From a virus: 34,557 nt of DNA. A program made the translations under genes and the position numbers. Shown in pieces: positions 9,428 through 17,807 of the stretch. The notes beneath the pieces are model-generated. The model saw only the letters and a program-made list of their open reading frames with translations, was not told where the DNA came from and searched no databases. The first letter of the stretch is position 1. Each line of letters opens with the position of its first letter. The stretch lies in the IMG/VR virus record IMGVR_UViG_3300034120_002102, positions 1-34,557 of that record; one strand, given 5' to 3'.

Positions 9428-10048
9428 TTACTCTCCCTTATTAAGTTTTTTACCTAGTCTAGTACAAACAAAGTCAACTAAAGCAGCTCTGGTATTTTGA
9501 ACTTGTGAATCTTCGTCGCTTCCGACACTAAGACTAACAGCTTCTTCTACTTCGGCTGTTTCGAGCACCGAGGCGTCTACTACAGAAGCCTTTGGAGCAG
9601 TTTTCATTTCTTCAGAATCATCCTCTTCGTCTTCATCTTCCGAAGCCTTTGTTGTTTGTTTAGAGGCGATTAATGAAGCTATAACGCTGAATAATTCATC
9701 ATCAATGCTGTCAAATTTTTCAATTGAACTTTCAGCTGTGTTTTGATCAATACCGCTTTCTACTAAAGAAGCCATTCTTTTCATTTTCTTTTCTTTCTTC
9801 ATCATTTCTTCTTCTTTAGATTTGTAAGCAGCAAGTACCTCGTTAGTACTTGAAAGTTCATTCTGAATAGCTTCTAGAGCGGCCTTCATTTTTTTCATTT
9901 CTTCTTCTTTTTTGGTCATCTCTTCTTCCATCTTTTTGGCCGCTTCAACTTGTTGATCAGTTTCAACAGTTGGTTCTACTACAGTTTGTACAGTTTCTAA
10001 AACTTCTGATTCTGCGACTACTGTAGTATTTTCTGTTTCAACACTCAT
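9428..10048 (-). CDS. Nested scaffold protein (internal start in the protease gene)
   Basis: Inside the protease gene, an AAGGAGAC sequence at 10053-10060 lies 4-6 nt before an in-frame ATG at 10048. Translation from there gives a 206-aa protein (starts MSVETENTTVV) that is exactly the coiled-coil and acidic scaffold half. This parallels the lambda C/Nu3 arrangement, where one gene gives protease-scaffold and free scaffold in frame. The ribosome site is among the best in the operon, which argues for use. Confidence 0.65.
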   Translation of the reverse strand: MSVETENTTVVAESEVLETVQTVVEPTVETDQQVEAAKKMEEEMTKKEEEMKKMKAALEAIQNELSSTNEVLAAYKSKEEEMMKKEKKMKRMASLVESGIDQNTAESSIEKFDSIDDELFSVIASLIASKQTTKASEDEDEEDDSEEMKTAPKASVVDASVLETAEVEEAVSLSVGSDEDSQVQNTRAALVDFVCTRLGKKLNKGE

Positions 10049-10891
10049 AATTGTCTCCTTTAAGTTGGCTTGATTTGAAAATACACCTTCTTCTGAAAAA
10101 TCGTTATTTTTTTCTAAAATTATATTATATTCTGCTAATTCTTTGTTTAGGTATAATTCTTCTTTTGTAAAAATAATACTTTCTGGATTAGCTGGTTTAT
10201 TAACAAAACCCTTACCAGAGAAAGTTATTTGTCTTAAAACTCTACCTATCTTATAGTTTTGATGTTCTCCAAGACCACCATATGCTCTTAAATGCTGTGT
10301 TAAAAATGCTGTTTCTTCATTGCGTGGTAATATATTATACTTACCTGTTGTTTTATTAATTAAACCATAATCAAAACCTTTAAAGAAACACTCCATACTA
10401 ACATATTTACTACCACCTTCTATTTCCCTGATTAGAGATACTGCTCTTTCTTTAAGTTCTGGTTCAGTATATCCTGTATATATTACAGATCCTGTTAAAA
10501 TATGAAATTTTTCAGGTAAATCTGAATACTCAGTATTTTCATTTATAATTTGACCATTTTCATCTATGGGCCAATTTGATGTTATATGACCAACAATTAA
10601 ATTTTCATTATGTTCTAAGTTTGTAGGTTTATGTGTGGGTGTTGATTTTGCTACCCAAACCTCTCTAGGATCAAAAATATCATCATTTTTATTCCATGAT
10701 GTTGTTACTAGTATTGATTGAGTATAATAAAGATCAGAATCTTCAATACCAGCAAAAGATTTATTCTCAATACTAGCTTTAGTTATTTGTGGTTGTTCAC
10801 TTTTTTCGGCTAAAGAAGCATATACTATGGAAGATTTAGCAGATAGGAGTTCAGTTAGTTCGGCGTCTTTTTCGGCTTTATAAATATGCAT
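9428..10891 (-). CDS. Prohead protease fused to scaffold (long form)
   Basis: A 487-aa protein. Residues ~20-260 form a protease-like domain with 'THKPTNLEHNENLIVGHI' and 'GGSKYVSMECFFKGFDYGL', matching the conserved histidine and serine regions of phage prohead proteases (catalytic residues inferred, not proven). From residue ~282 on, the protein is highly charged: a Lys/Glu/Met coiled coil (EEEMTKKEEEMKKMK) and an acidic stretch (SEDEDEEDDSEE), typical of a scaffold that is later cleaved. A nested start at codon 282 would make the scaffold alone. Ribosome site AGGAGT. Confidence 0.8.
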   Translation of the reverse strand: MHIYKAEKDAELTELLSAKSSIVYASLAEKSEQPQITKASIENKSFAGIEDSDLYYTQSILVTTSWNKNDDIFDPREVWVAKSTPTHKPTNLEHNENLIVGHITSNWPIDENGQIINENTEYSDLPEKFHILTGSVIYTGYTEPELKERAVSLIREIEGGSKYVSMECFFKGFDYGLINKTTGKYNILPRNEETAFLTQHLRAYGGLGEHQNYKIGRVLRQITFSGKGFVNKPANPESIIFTKEELYLNKELAEYNIILEKNNDFSEEGVFSNQANLKETIMSVETENTTVVAESEVLETVQTVVEPTVETDQQVEAAKKMEEEMTKKEEEMKKMKAALEAIQNELSSTNEVLAAYKSKEEEMMKKEKKMKRMASLVESGIDQNTAESSIEKFDSIDDELFSVIASLIASKQTTKASEDEDEEDDSEEMKTAPKASVVDASVLETAEVEEAVSLSVGSDEDSQVQNTRAALVDFVCTRLGKKLNKGE

Positions 10892-10911
10892 TATTATACT
10901 CCTGTATTATA

Positions 10912-13077
10912 TTAGCCATACACCATTTGATAAAAATAACTTTTAGTATACTTGATTTCTTCTGCGGTAAGTGGTCTATTAAGTTCTGAGTAAATATTTT
11001 TTGTTAATTTATTGTATAGATTAATTGTGTTTAAAATATCAATACTATTTAAAGTATTGAGTTTTGATAAAACTATATCAGCTGTAACTGCCGACTGAGG
11101 TTCTAAACTAAACAAGATTTTAGTTTTCGTAATTTCTGCTTCGTCATATTCTACGCTAGATAAACTTCTCATATTTTTCTTACTATAAAATTCTAACAAA
11201 TAAGGATTCATTATTTCGTTGATTTTATCTTGAGCTTGTATAGCCCACAGTTGTAAAGATGCTCCTGTTTGCGGACTAAAAGTTTTTGTTTTTCTCTTTT
11301 TGGTATCTGTACTATTCTTGGGTCTACCTTGTTGTGGTTGTCCTGGTAAAGAACTACTAGGTATAGTTGTTTGACTCTTCATTTCTAGTGCTGTCATTTC
11401 GCCACGTTTTTTAGGATCCAAAGTTAAACCTACTTGACTTGGAGTAGCAATACCTAATTGTAAACACATCTTTTTTAGAGTATTTTCATAATTAGCATCA
11501 AAGAATGGGCCAGCTTTTTGAACCATTCTGTCAGCATTTCTAGCTTTATCTTCTCTATTTAATCTACTCTTTTCTGTATCTGGATCAAAACCAAATACTC
11601 TTTGTACTAATTCATCACTGACGATATTACGATCAGCTAGTTGAATAAGTAGGGCTTTTTCTGCGTCTTCATTGCTAAGATCCATCCTGTCGAATTCTAT
11701 TTTAGCTGGTAATCTAAAACCCATGGCCTTTTGAACCATAGCAATTTCTTGTTTCCAAAACATCATTAAAACTTTACGTCCATACTGTAGTCTTTGTGTT
11801 AGTGTTTTGAGACTTATGAAATTATTGGTAGTACCAGCAGCACCAAATGTGCCAGTTAGTGTTGGTGGAATTCCTAAGCCAGCATAAATACTATTTAAAT
11901 GAGGAGCATACTTAGCCTCTCCTAAAAATTGATGAACATTGGTTTTGCTTTCAATAAGCTCTATATCTGGACCCCAAACTAAGTCCATTGTGCCGCCACC
12001 AACATTGGCTTGTAGTATTTGACTCAATTTACTGGCGGCGGCTTGGGTTGGAGCAATTTTATGTTCTAAATTTCCTAATTTAAAAATTCTAATATTACTA
12101 ATTGCACCATCAAGAGCGGCAAGATCTGCTAATTTTAATTTTTCTACAATACCAATATCGTCCATAATACTATAGATCATAGGAAATGCCCATGTTTTCC
12201 AGTCATCTTTTTTATAGTGATAAACAAAAGTTTTGTCTGGATTTAGTAAATATGCTTTTTTAGCCTTAGCGGCTTCTATGATCGCTGATGGCAGTTGATC
12301 AACAATGGCTTTTTCAGCATCGTTTTTAGGAGCATTAATAAGTTTACGTAAACTAGCTGGTAAAGTTATAGCGTATGTTTTATTCTGTACAAAAGAAGAT
12401 AAAGAATCTCCCATAACATCAACACATCTGGGATCTATAAAAGTATATGTCCAAGGAATTTCTCTTTTTTCTACATTACCATCTATAGAGTTAATAACCA
12501 GATCCGGACTAGCTGTAGCTTTGTATAAGCTGTCTGCAACTTTTAAACTAATTTTTGCTGTTTGTCTATTTATTACAACATTACCAACACGATATAGATT
12601 ATTAAGAAATCTTTCGCTGCGTTCTTCGCCCCTAACCTTTTCAAACCAATTTCTATAAAATCTTTCTATTCTTTTATTTGGATGAACAAGTCGTATACCC
12701 TGACTAGCAAAATCACCCATAAGATCAATAACATTTTTTACTAAACCGACACGATTATATATTTGATCTGCTACCGAAAATATAGCCTTAATTTCTGTTG
12801 GAATAGCTTCGTCTGGTCTAAAATAGTCATAGTCTGTTCTGGTTAAACCTGGACGACCAGACATTTGACCGTCTAGATTTATAAAGCTACGAAATCGACT
12901 ATTAGCTGCTGTAGCCTTATTTGTAAATAAACCGTATTCTTCTAAGCTTTTGCTAGATTCATTAAGAGCACTTTGTTTACTCTGTAAATCGGCTTCGTCC
13001 CATGTAACATAAGCATTTTCAGGTAAGATATTAGCACTCTCTATTGCTTCGCTCTTGGGATATTTTTTTCTTGGCAT
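10912..13077 (-). CDS. Portal protein
   Basis: A 721-aa protein between large terminase and protease, the standard portal position. Visible portal-type features are 'GLVKNVIDLMGDFASQGIRLVHPN' (about residues 110-133), an 'RFYRNWFEKV' helix, a central 'LADLAALDGAISNIRIFKLG' and 'YAGLGIPPTLTGTFGAAGTTNNF', which resembles the conserved wing/crown boundary of portals. The C-terminal ~130 residues after a basic 'TKKRKTKTF' linker are extra and may contact packaging or head proteins. No clear ribosome site precedes the ATG. The portal pumps DNA with the terminase and later connects head to tail. Confidence 0.85.
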   Translation of the reverse strand: MPRKKYPKSEAIESANILPENAYVTWDEADLQSKQSALNESSKSLEEYGLFTNKATAANSRFRSFINLDGQMSGRPGLTRTDYDYFRPDEAIPTEIKAIFSVADQIYNRVGLVKNVIDLMGDFASQGIRLVHPNKRIERFYRNWFEKVRGEERSERFLNNLYRVGNVVINRQTAKISLKVADSLYKATASPDLVINSIDGNVEKREIPWTYTFIDPRCVDVMGDSLSSFVQNKTYAITLPASLRKLINAPKNDAEKAIVDQLPSAIIEAAKAKKAYLLNPDKTFVYHYKKDDWKTWAFPMIYSIMDDIGIVEKLKLADLAALDGAISNIRIFKLGNLEHKIAPTQAAASKLSQILQANVGGGTMDLVWGPDIELIESKTNVHQFLGEAKYAPHLNSIYAGLGIPPTLTGTFGAAGTTNNFISLKTLTQRLQYGRKVLMMFWKQEIAMVQKAMGFRLPAKIEFDRMDLSNEDAEKALLIQLADRNIVSDELVQRVFGFDPDTEKSRLNREDKARNADRMVQKAGPFFDANYENTLKKMCLQLGIATPSQVGLTLDPKKRGEMTALEMKSQTTIPSSSLPGQPQQGRPKNSTDTKKRKTKTFSPQTGASLQLWAIQAQDKINEIMNPYLLEFYSKKNMRSLSSVEYDEAEITKTKILFSLEPQSAVTADIVLSKLNTLNSIDILNTINLYNKLTKNIYSELNRPLTAEEIKYTKSYFYQMVYG

Positions 13078-13128
13078 AATAATGATATTGTAATGTGTTT
13101 ACTAATAGTATTAAGTTTTAATACACAA

Positions 13129-15165
13129 TTATCTATAAATTCCACCATATATATTAGAGTTGGCACTATCTACAAACCAGTTTGGCCCTTTATACATTTG
13201 ACCGTCTTTTTTCTCCATATTATCTAAATTGTTTCCAATAATTTCAAAAGATGGAGTTTGTAAGGTTCTATTAAGTTGTCTTGCTAACATATTAGCTATT
13301 AATAAAGCACTATATCTATCTTTTCTTAATTTACCCTTTTTACCATTAGGTAGTTTAACTTCTGGAGTATCCCATCTGTCTCTAGCATTAGGACCGGTAC
13401 TAGTTTGAGTCATTATAATAGTTGTCAATTCATTTTTTAATTCTTCTATTTCTAGTATACATTCACTTTCACTATCATAAAGATTATCTAGATCAGTGGT
13501 CATAATGTCTTTATTTTCTTTATCTAACGCTAGTGCTAAACTGACCTGATCAAACCGTGGAAATAACAAAGCCTTATCTTCTAAATCTTTTCTTAATCCG
13601 TGATTAGCTTGGCTAGTCCAGTCTGCTCTGGCAAACTGTACTAATTCTAATATATGTAAACCTTGTTGATCATCAGTTTCTTTGGCTTTATTAGGATCTA
13701 TAGCTGGCCATATAATACTTTCACCTTCTTCTAATTTATCAGGATCATGTAATGCTTCTTCTATAGCGACACCACCACCTTGAGCATCCATTCCTATGCG
13801 AATACAAGGAAAAGTTTTCATAAGATTACGAATTTTTCTAGAGCAAAATCCATAGAAATCATATTCATTAACTAGTCCTGTTTTTTGTCTATCTTTAAAA
13901 TTATTTCTATTTGTAGTCCAACAATATACTATTCTGGTATGATCTTTATGTAATTCTAATACTACTATACTAAAATTATCTTTTTCACTAGCGGGATCGA
14001 TTCCGTATACATATTGACAGTCGGCTTTTCCTCTAGTAGTAACATCAAATAATATTTGATTATTATTAACAAATACTGGTTTAGTATCATTAGCCACACA
14101 ACTCTCTATAAGAGAACGTCTGAAGAACCCGTCACTATCTTCTGTAAAACATGCAGCATATTCCATATTATAAATACCAGTATGAATAGTAGCTTTTGCT
14201 CTACTAACTTGTTTATCATCCATAAAACCTTTTGGAATAAGCTCATAAGGCACTCGTATAATACTATAATCTCTCCAATTAAAACTATCTGGTACTTCGC
14301 CCTTGAAAATTTCTTCTAGCTTATGTTGATCTCCTCTGCTATTGATAATATCTTTATATCTTTTCCAATACTGTGCAAAATGTTTAAAACTATAATCAGC
14401 AGTACCAGCAATAATAGCTTGATTACCCTTCTTTATTTGAATAGCTTCTAGCTGCTCACTCCATAAGCCGGCCTGTATCATAGCTTGTTTTTTAGCTTCT
14501 TCTTTAACGTTTTGAATAGGACTAGCACTTACAGCAGCGAACCCGGATACTACCGTTTCGTAAATATCTGGACTTATTGATGCGAACTCGTCAGCGATGA
14601 TAATATGTGCTCTAAGACCTCTAATCTTCGAACCGTCGCCCATCGGCACTGCTATTGTCCAACTTTCACCCAGCCTTATAGTGCATCTATCAACATCTCG
14701 ACGCGGACCATCATCGTTTCCACCAAAGATGCTACGAAGTATAGGACTATTACGCCATAAAGTTTCCATATATTCAAATATGATTTTACTTTGTCGAAAT
14801 GCTGCACCAACCACAACAATCTTGGTTCCTGGAACTAACATACATCTCAACATGCAATATAATGCCATTAAGAAACTTTTTCCGAATCCTCTAGAAGCAA
14901 CAAACATTGGAAATGGTCGTATCCAAAACTCTTGAAGTATAGCTATTTGTATAGGATGTAATTCTATGTCAAATAATAGTTTTACTGTTGTACCAAAATA
15001 TTTAGGATTTTTTAATAGTCTTAATAAATGTAGATCGGGATTTTCTATATCTTCTTTGGTTCGACCAATCATAGGATTGTGGTCAATCACTAAGGAGTTT
15101 AAATCCCCTAAGCCTAGCCACACATCATCAAATTGTGTTATTGTCTTTAGGCCCGTATTTTTCAT
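13129..15165 (-). CDS. terL: Large terminase subunit
   Basis: A 678-aa packaging motor. The ATPase domain has Walker A ASRGFGKS (residues ~90-97) and Walker B IIIADE (~188-193). The C-terminal RNase H-like nuclease has the expected three acidic positions: GIDPASEKDN (D390), RIGMDAQGGG (D460) and KDRYSALL (D616). Length is normal and the gene is intact, with no intron or intein. It starts inside the end of the ERCC4-type nuclease gene (38-nt overlap). A GTATTAA/TTAATAC hairpin without a U-run lies just after the stop at about 13090-13128. Confidence 0.95.
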   Translation of the reverse strand: MKNTGLKTITQFDDVWLGLGDLNSLVIDHNPMIGRTKEDIENPDLHLLRLLKNPKYFGTTVKLLFDIELHPIQIAILQEFWIRPFPMFVASRGFGKSFLMALYCMLRCMLVPGTKIVVVGAAFRQSKIIFEYMETLWRNSPILRSIFGGNDDGPRRDVDRCTIRLGESWTIAVPMGDGSKIRGLRAHIIIADEFASISPDIYETVVSGFAAVSASPIQNVKEEAKKQAMIQAGLWSEQLEAIQIKKGNQAIIAGTADYSFKHFAQYWKRYKDIINSRGDQHKLEEIFKGEVPDSFNWRDYSIIRVPYELIPKGFMDDKQVSRAKATIHTGIYNMEYAACFTEDSDGFFRRSLIESCVANDTKPVFVNNNQILFDVTTRGKADCQYVYGIDPASEKDNFSIVVLELHKDHTRIVYCWTTNRNNFKDRQKTGLVNEYDFYGFCSRKIRNLMKTFPCIRIGMDAQGGGVAIEEALHDPDKLEEGESIIWPAIDPNKAKETDDQQGLHILELVQFARADWTSQANHGLRKDLEDKALLFPRFDQVSLALALDKENKDIMTTDLDNLYDSESECILEIEELKNELTTIIMTQTSTGPNARDRWDTPEVKLPNGKKGKLRKDRYSALLIANMLARQLNRTLQTPSFEIIGNNLDNMEKKDGQMYKGPNWFVDSANSNIYGGIYR

Positions 15166-15613
15166 ATATTCTTTTCATTATGCTAACTGCTGTTCTTTCT
15201 GCCGACTCTGGATTATCACAAAATAAAACATGAATATTATAATTGAGTTGAATTTCTACTAAATGTTTCATTATATAATTACCACTAATTCTAAGCTTAT
15301 CCCACATCTTTTTAGGAATATCACTACCCACAGGAAAAGTATATATATCTTCAATATTAAATTCCATAATCATAAAACTATGAGGAATTTCACTCATGCG
15401 CTTTAATACATCTTTAAATCTATTTTCTGTTATATTAGTAGCAATTTCACTAACACTTTTTTTACGCTCTATAGTAAATAAACTTTCTAATCCTTCTATG
15501 CTATAGTCTCCTGTATCTAGTTTTCTTTTACTAGTAGTATGAAAGCCAAATTCCCAAGGAGTTTGTTCTCTAGTATCAACAATAATAGTAAAAGGATCAG
15601 TTTTATAGTTCAT
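15128..15613 (-). CDS. ERCC4-type (XPF-like) nuclease
   Basis: A 161-aa protein with the ERCC4 nuclease signature in order: VDTREQ (residues 12-17), LDTGDYSIEG (D36) and IERKKSVSEI (E49-R50-K51). The GDYxxxG...ERKxxxD pattern defines the XPF family active site; the last position here is Glu (SVSEI). The family cuts branched DNA near junctions. Placed between HNH nuclease and large terminase, it may trim replication branches before packaging. This is an inference from position. It overlaps the HNH gene by 4 nt and terL by 38 nt. Confidence 0.85.
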   Translation of the reverse strand: MNYKTDPFTIIVDTREQTPWEFGFHTTSKRKLDTGDYSIEGLESLFTIERKKSVSEIATNITENRFKDVLKRMSEIPHSFMIMEFNIEDIYTFPVGSDIPKKMWDKLRISGNYIMKHLVEIQLNYNIHVLFCDNPESAERTAVSIMKRIYEKYGPKDNNTI

Positions 15614-15879
15614 GGTTGTGCAGAGTTAAGGATTAGTTTCAAAAAGAAAGGGGCGTAATTTTCTTCATTATTTTTAATCATGTCATGGTGGGTTTTACAA
15701 AGAGTAATACCATTTTGAATGTGATATCTTAAGCCGGGGAAATCGGCCCACTTATTAATATGATGAGCATGTAGTTTATTTTTACTAGAACAATGAGGCC
15801 ACATACAAGAGTATTTATCTCTTGTTTTTACTTGTTTTCTCCACTGTTTATATTGGGGATCATTATAATTTCTCATCAT
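15610..15879 (-). CDS. HNH endonuclease
   Basis: An 89-aa protein with a classical compact HNH module: C25 and C30, the LHAHHI motif (H39-H40), NGITLC (N56) and KTHHD (H64-H65). Small HNH proteins beside terminase genes are known to support packaging-related DNA cleavage in several phages, and that role is likely here. Overlaps the upstream gene by 17 nt and the downstream gene by 4 nt. Confidence 0.9.
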   Translation of the reverse strand: MMRNYNDPQYKQWRKQVKTRDKYSCMWPHCSSKNKLHAHHINKWADFPGLRYHIQNGITLCKTHHDMIKNNEENYAPFFLKLILNSAQP

Positions 15880-16681
15880 TATACTCTAAAGCTTCTGGAC
15901 TAAGTATGGGAGAGTCCACCTTATGATCTGAATAGTTATGATAATCATATAAAGATTTTTTAGCTTTGTCTGTGGCCATAGCTAATATTGCCATTTCTTT
16001 GCCTTCTTTTTCTCTTACAATTTCATCCTCAAGCATTCGTATTAAACCTACCCAGCTACTTTTACCATCTTCTATTCTTTTGATTCTTTGCTCTCTGGTG
16101 GCTTTAAGATCTTTACTAATTTTTTGTTGTTCATTAAGCAGTTTAGTATATTCATTAGTATAACTAGCTATACTATTACGAGCAAAGCTTAGTTGGGTTT
16201 CGAGGTTGGCCAGTTTAGGAATATCTCTACTATCTTCATTCTTTTCATATTCTTTATCTACTAACCTTTGAAGTTTTTCAGTTTCACTAATGTGGCGCTT
16301 GCGTTCTTTCATACTTCGATTAATAAGAATATCAATAGTAATAAATTGTTTGATTTGTAATTCTTCAGCAGGAAGAACGTCCTCTCTGAATTGTTTAACT
16401 AAATTTATCCATGTATCCTCAAAATATTGAAGTTCTCCGCTAGACTCATCAAACTGTCGTGCTATTTCGGGCCAAAATGTTTTGCTGCGTAATTTTCTTT
16501 TTAAAACACTATTTTCATTTGTTTCATCAGTACTAAATAGTTGGTTTTCATCAATATATCGGTTGATAGGATCAATATTACGATTTAGCTGGTTAGCAAT
16601 TTGTTCTATGCTAAGAGTTTTTATATTATCTCTTATAAATTGTTCTTCATCTAAGCTAAGTTGTCCGCGTTTTTTAGGCAT
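15863..16681 (-). CDS. Probable small terminase subunit
   Basis: A 272-aa protein. The N-terminal ~45 residues look like a helix-turn-helix (LSLDEEQFIRDNIKTLSIEQIANQLN). The middle (residues ~120-230) is a long Lys/Glu/Gln-rich coiled coil. DNA-binding head plus coiled-coil oligomerisation plus position upstream of terL matches small terminases, which recognise the packaging site. Sequence identity to a named family is not visible to me. The ATG overlaps the upstream stop by 8 nt. The N-terminus has a similar helix pattern to the 67-aa protein at 17488-17691. Confidence 0.6.
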   Translation of the reverse strand: MPKKRGQLSLDEEQFIRDNIKTLSIEQIANQLNRNIDPINRYIDENQLFSTDETNENSVLKRKLRSKTFWPEIARQFDESSGELQYFEDTWINLVKQFREDVLPAEELQIKQFITIDILINRSMKERKRHISETEKLQRLVDKEYEKNEDSRDIPKLANLETQLSFARNSIASYTNEYTKLLNEQQKISKDLKATREQRIKRIEDGKSSWVGLIRMLEDEIVREKEGKEMAILAMATDKAKKSLYDYHNYSDHKVDSPILSPEALEYNDEKL

Positions 16682-17288
16682 AGTCTTTTAGTATTTCTTG
16701 AAGTCTAATTGTTAGTTTTTTCATATCAGCCTTACTAACCTTTGAACCACTCTTAACTTTAAGATAAATGGTGCGATCTTCTCCATTTAAATATTTTTCC
16801 ACAATAGATAAAATTTCTTTACTAGATATATTATTAATTAAAGAGTCTTCATCACTAGTAAAGCTGTTACCATAATCTTTAACCTCATCAATAGTGGTCA
16901 AATGCATCAGGTTCTTTTTGGTTACATTTCTTTGAGTCCATGATAAATATAAATCACAATCATTTTTATTAGAGTATTTTTCACATCCGCTAGACATTTT
17001 TAAGTTATATAACGGACAAGTTAAGCATGGTTTATCTGGTCGTTGATAATTGTCTCTTTTATAGTTAAAAAGCCGATTTCTTACGTGGGTCCATAAAAAG
17101 TTCTCTAGGGGCCTTTTATGATCATAGTTTTTTAGTCCCTCTAAAGCAAATATGCTTATTTGCTGCTTCATATCTTCATAGTCATGATATCCAAATTTAA
17201 ATTTATATGCTAATTTTTTGCTTATAATATCAACTATTTTAAGAAATTCGTCTTCATTAATCTTGGGTTTTTTCGTCTTTTTCTTCAT
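16674..17288 (-). CDS. Sigma-factor-like protein with Cys-rich insert
   Basis: A 204-aa protein. Residues ~33-82 (YHDYEDMKQQISIFALEGLKNYD, then RPLENFLWTHVRNRLFNYKRDN) follow sigma70 region 2, including the core-binding and strand-opening helix pattern. A short segment with C88, C91, C102 and C111 follows, possibly a zinc site. The last ~50 residues could be a reduced region 4 (YLNGEDRTIYLKV...ADMKKLTIRL). It is second in the packaging operon, so it may direct host polymerase to late promoters. No obvious late-promoter consensus was found in the few intergenic gaps. Confidence 0.65.
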   Translation of the reverse strand: MKKKTKKPKINEDEFLKIVDIISKKLAYKFKFGYHDYEDMKQQISIFALEGLKNYDHKRPLENFLWTHVRNRLFNYKRDNYQRPDKPCLTCPLYNLKMSSGCEKYSNKNDCDLYLSWTQRNVTKKNLMHLTTIDEVKDYGNSFTSDEDSLINNISSKEILSIVEKYLNGEDRTIYLKVKSGSKVSKADMKKLTIRLQEILKDYA

Positions 17289-17406
17289 TATCAGTTATTA
17301 GTTCTGCTAGGGTTTTAGTTTGAACTGCTAGTAAATCTTGGTCTATATTTATATTTTCTTTAGCAGTAACGTGAAGGATGCTGGGTATAATATCGGAATT
17401 ATTCAT
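17257..17406 (-). CDS. Small acidic protein, first gene of the late operon
   Basis: A 49-aa protein starting at the ATG at 17406, which has an AAGGAAC ribosome site 5 nt upstream; the frame stays open up to 17472 but that overlaps the promoter. The C-terminus is acidic (TDNEEKDEKTQD). No domain recognised. Its end overlaps the sigma-like gene by 32 nt in another frame. Confidence 0.6.
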   Translation of the reverse strand: MNNSDIIPSILHVTAKENINIDQDLLAVQTKTLAELITDNEEKDEKTQD

Positions 17407-17426
17407 AAAATGTTCCTTGCGAAAAA

Positions 17427-17454
17427 TTGACCAATGTATAATATATAATATGTT
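17427..17454 (+). promoter_or_regulatory. Possible divergent promoter for the HTH gene
   Basis: TTGACC, 16 bp, TATGTT, followed by an AAGGAT ribosome site and the ATG at 17488. The -10 box is weak, and several TATAAT-like sequences nearby offer alternatives. It interlocks with the minus-strand promoter, so the two cannot be occupied together. Confidence 0.4.
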
Positions 17455-17472
17455 TCGTACACTTTTTGTCAA
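17445..17472 (-). promoter_or_regulatory. Promoter of the packaging/head operon
   Basis: On the minus strand: TTGACA (17472-17467), 16-bp spacer, TATTAT (17450-17445). The transcript would start about 30 nt before the ATG at 17406. The spacer does not contain CCGATA. It overlaps the divergent plus-strand promoter. Confidence 0.75.
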
Positions 17473-17487
17473 AAAAGGATAAATTTT

Positions 17488-17691
17488 ATGGGTACATATA
17501 AAAAATGGAGCGAGCCTGAGCTTCAGTATATCAAAGATAATTTGACCTCTTTTAGTGATCTGGAGTTGGCCAATAAGTTAAGTGAAATGACGGGTGAAAG
17601 CGTGACTTATGGCATGGTTAGACGACAACGACGCAAGATTGGTGTTGTTAAACCAAGAGGCCGACGCAAAAAGAATGTTAGTGTAACTTGA
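17488..17691 (+). CDS. Small helix-turn-helix DNA-binding protein
   Basis: A 67-aa basic protein. Residues ~6-55 (WSEPELQYIKDNLTSFSDLELANKL...TYGMVRRQRRKIGV) look like a Myb/SANT-like or homeodomain-like helix-turn-helix with a Trp at the first helix and a basic recognition helix. The tail PRGRRKKN is positively charged. It is divergent from the packaging operon with overlapping promoters and has its own terminator, the layout of a regulator of that switch. It could also be a small terminase-like protein. Regulation is inferred. Confidence 0.65.
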   Translation: MGTYKKWSEPELQYIKDNLTSFSDLELANKLSEMTGESVTYGMVRRQRRKIGVVKPRGRRKKNVSVT

Positions 17692-17727
17692 TATTTTGAT
17701 TTTGGTATTGATACTGGATTCTTAAAG

Positions 17728-17760
17728 AAGCTAGTTACGTAAGGGACTAGCTTTTTTATT
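17728..17760 (+). terminator. Rho-independent terminator after the HTH gene
   Basis: AAGCTAGT and ACTAGCTT form an 8-bp stem with a 10-nt loop, followed by TTTTTTATTT. It separates the plus-strand HTH gene from the convergent 683-aa gene. Confidence 0.85.
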
Positions 17761-17807
17761 TATAAGAGGGAAACTGGTTAAATTATATTTGTATATTATT
17801 TTGCTGA

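Noticed and set aside
13129-15165. Intein or intron in terL
   Set aside because: All ATPase and nuclease motifs are in one uninterrupted frame with normal spacing and length.
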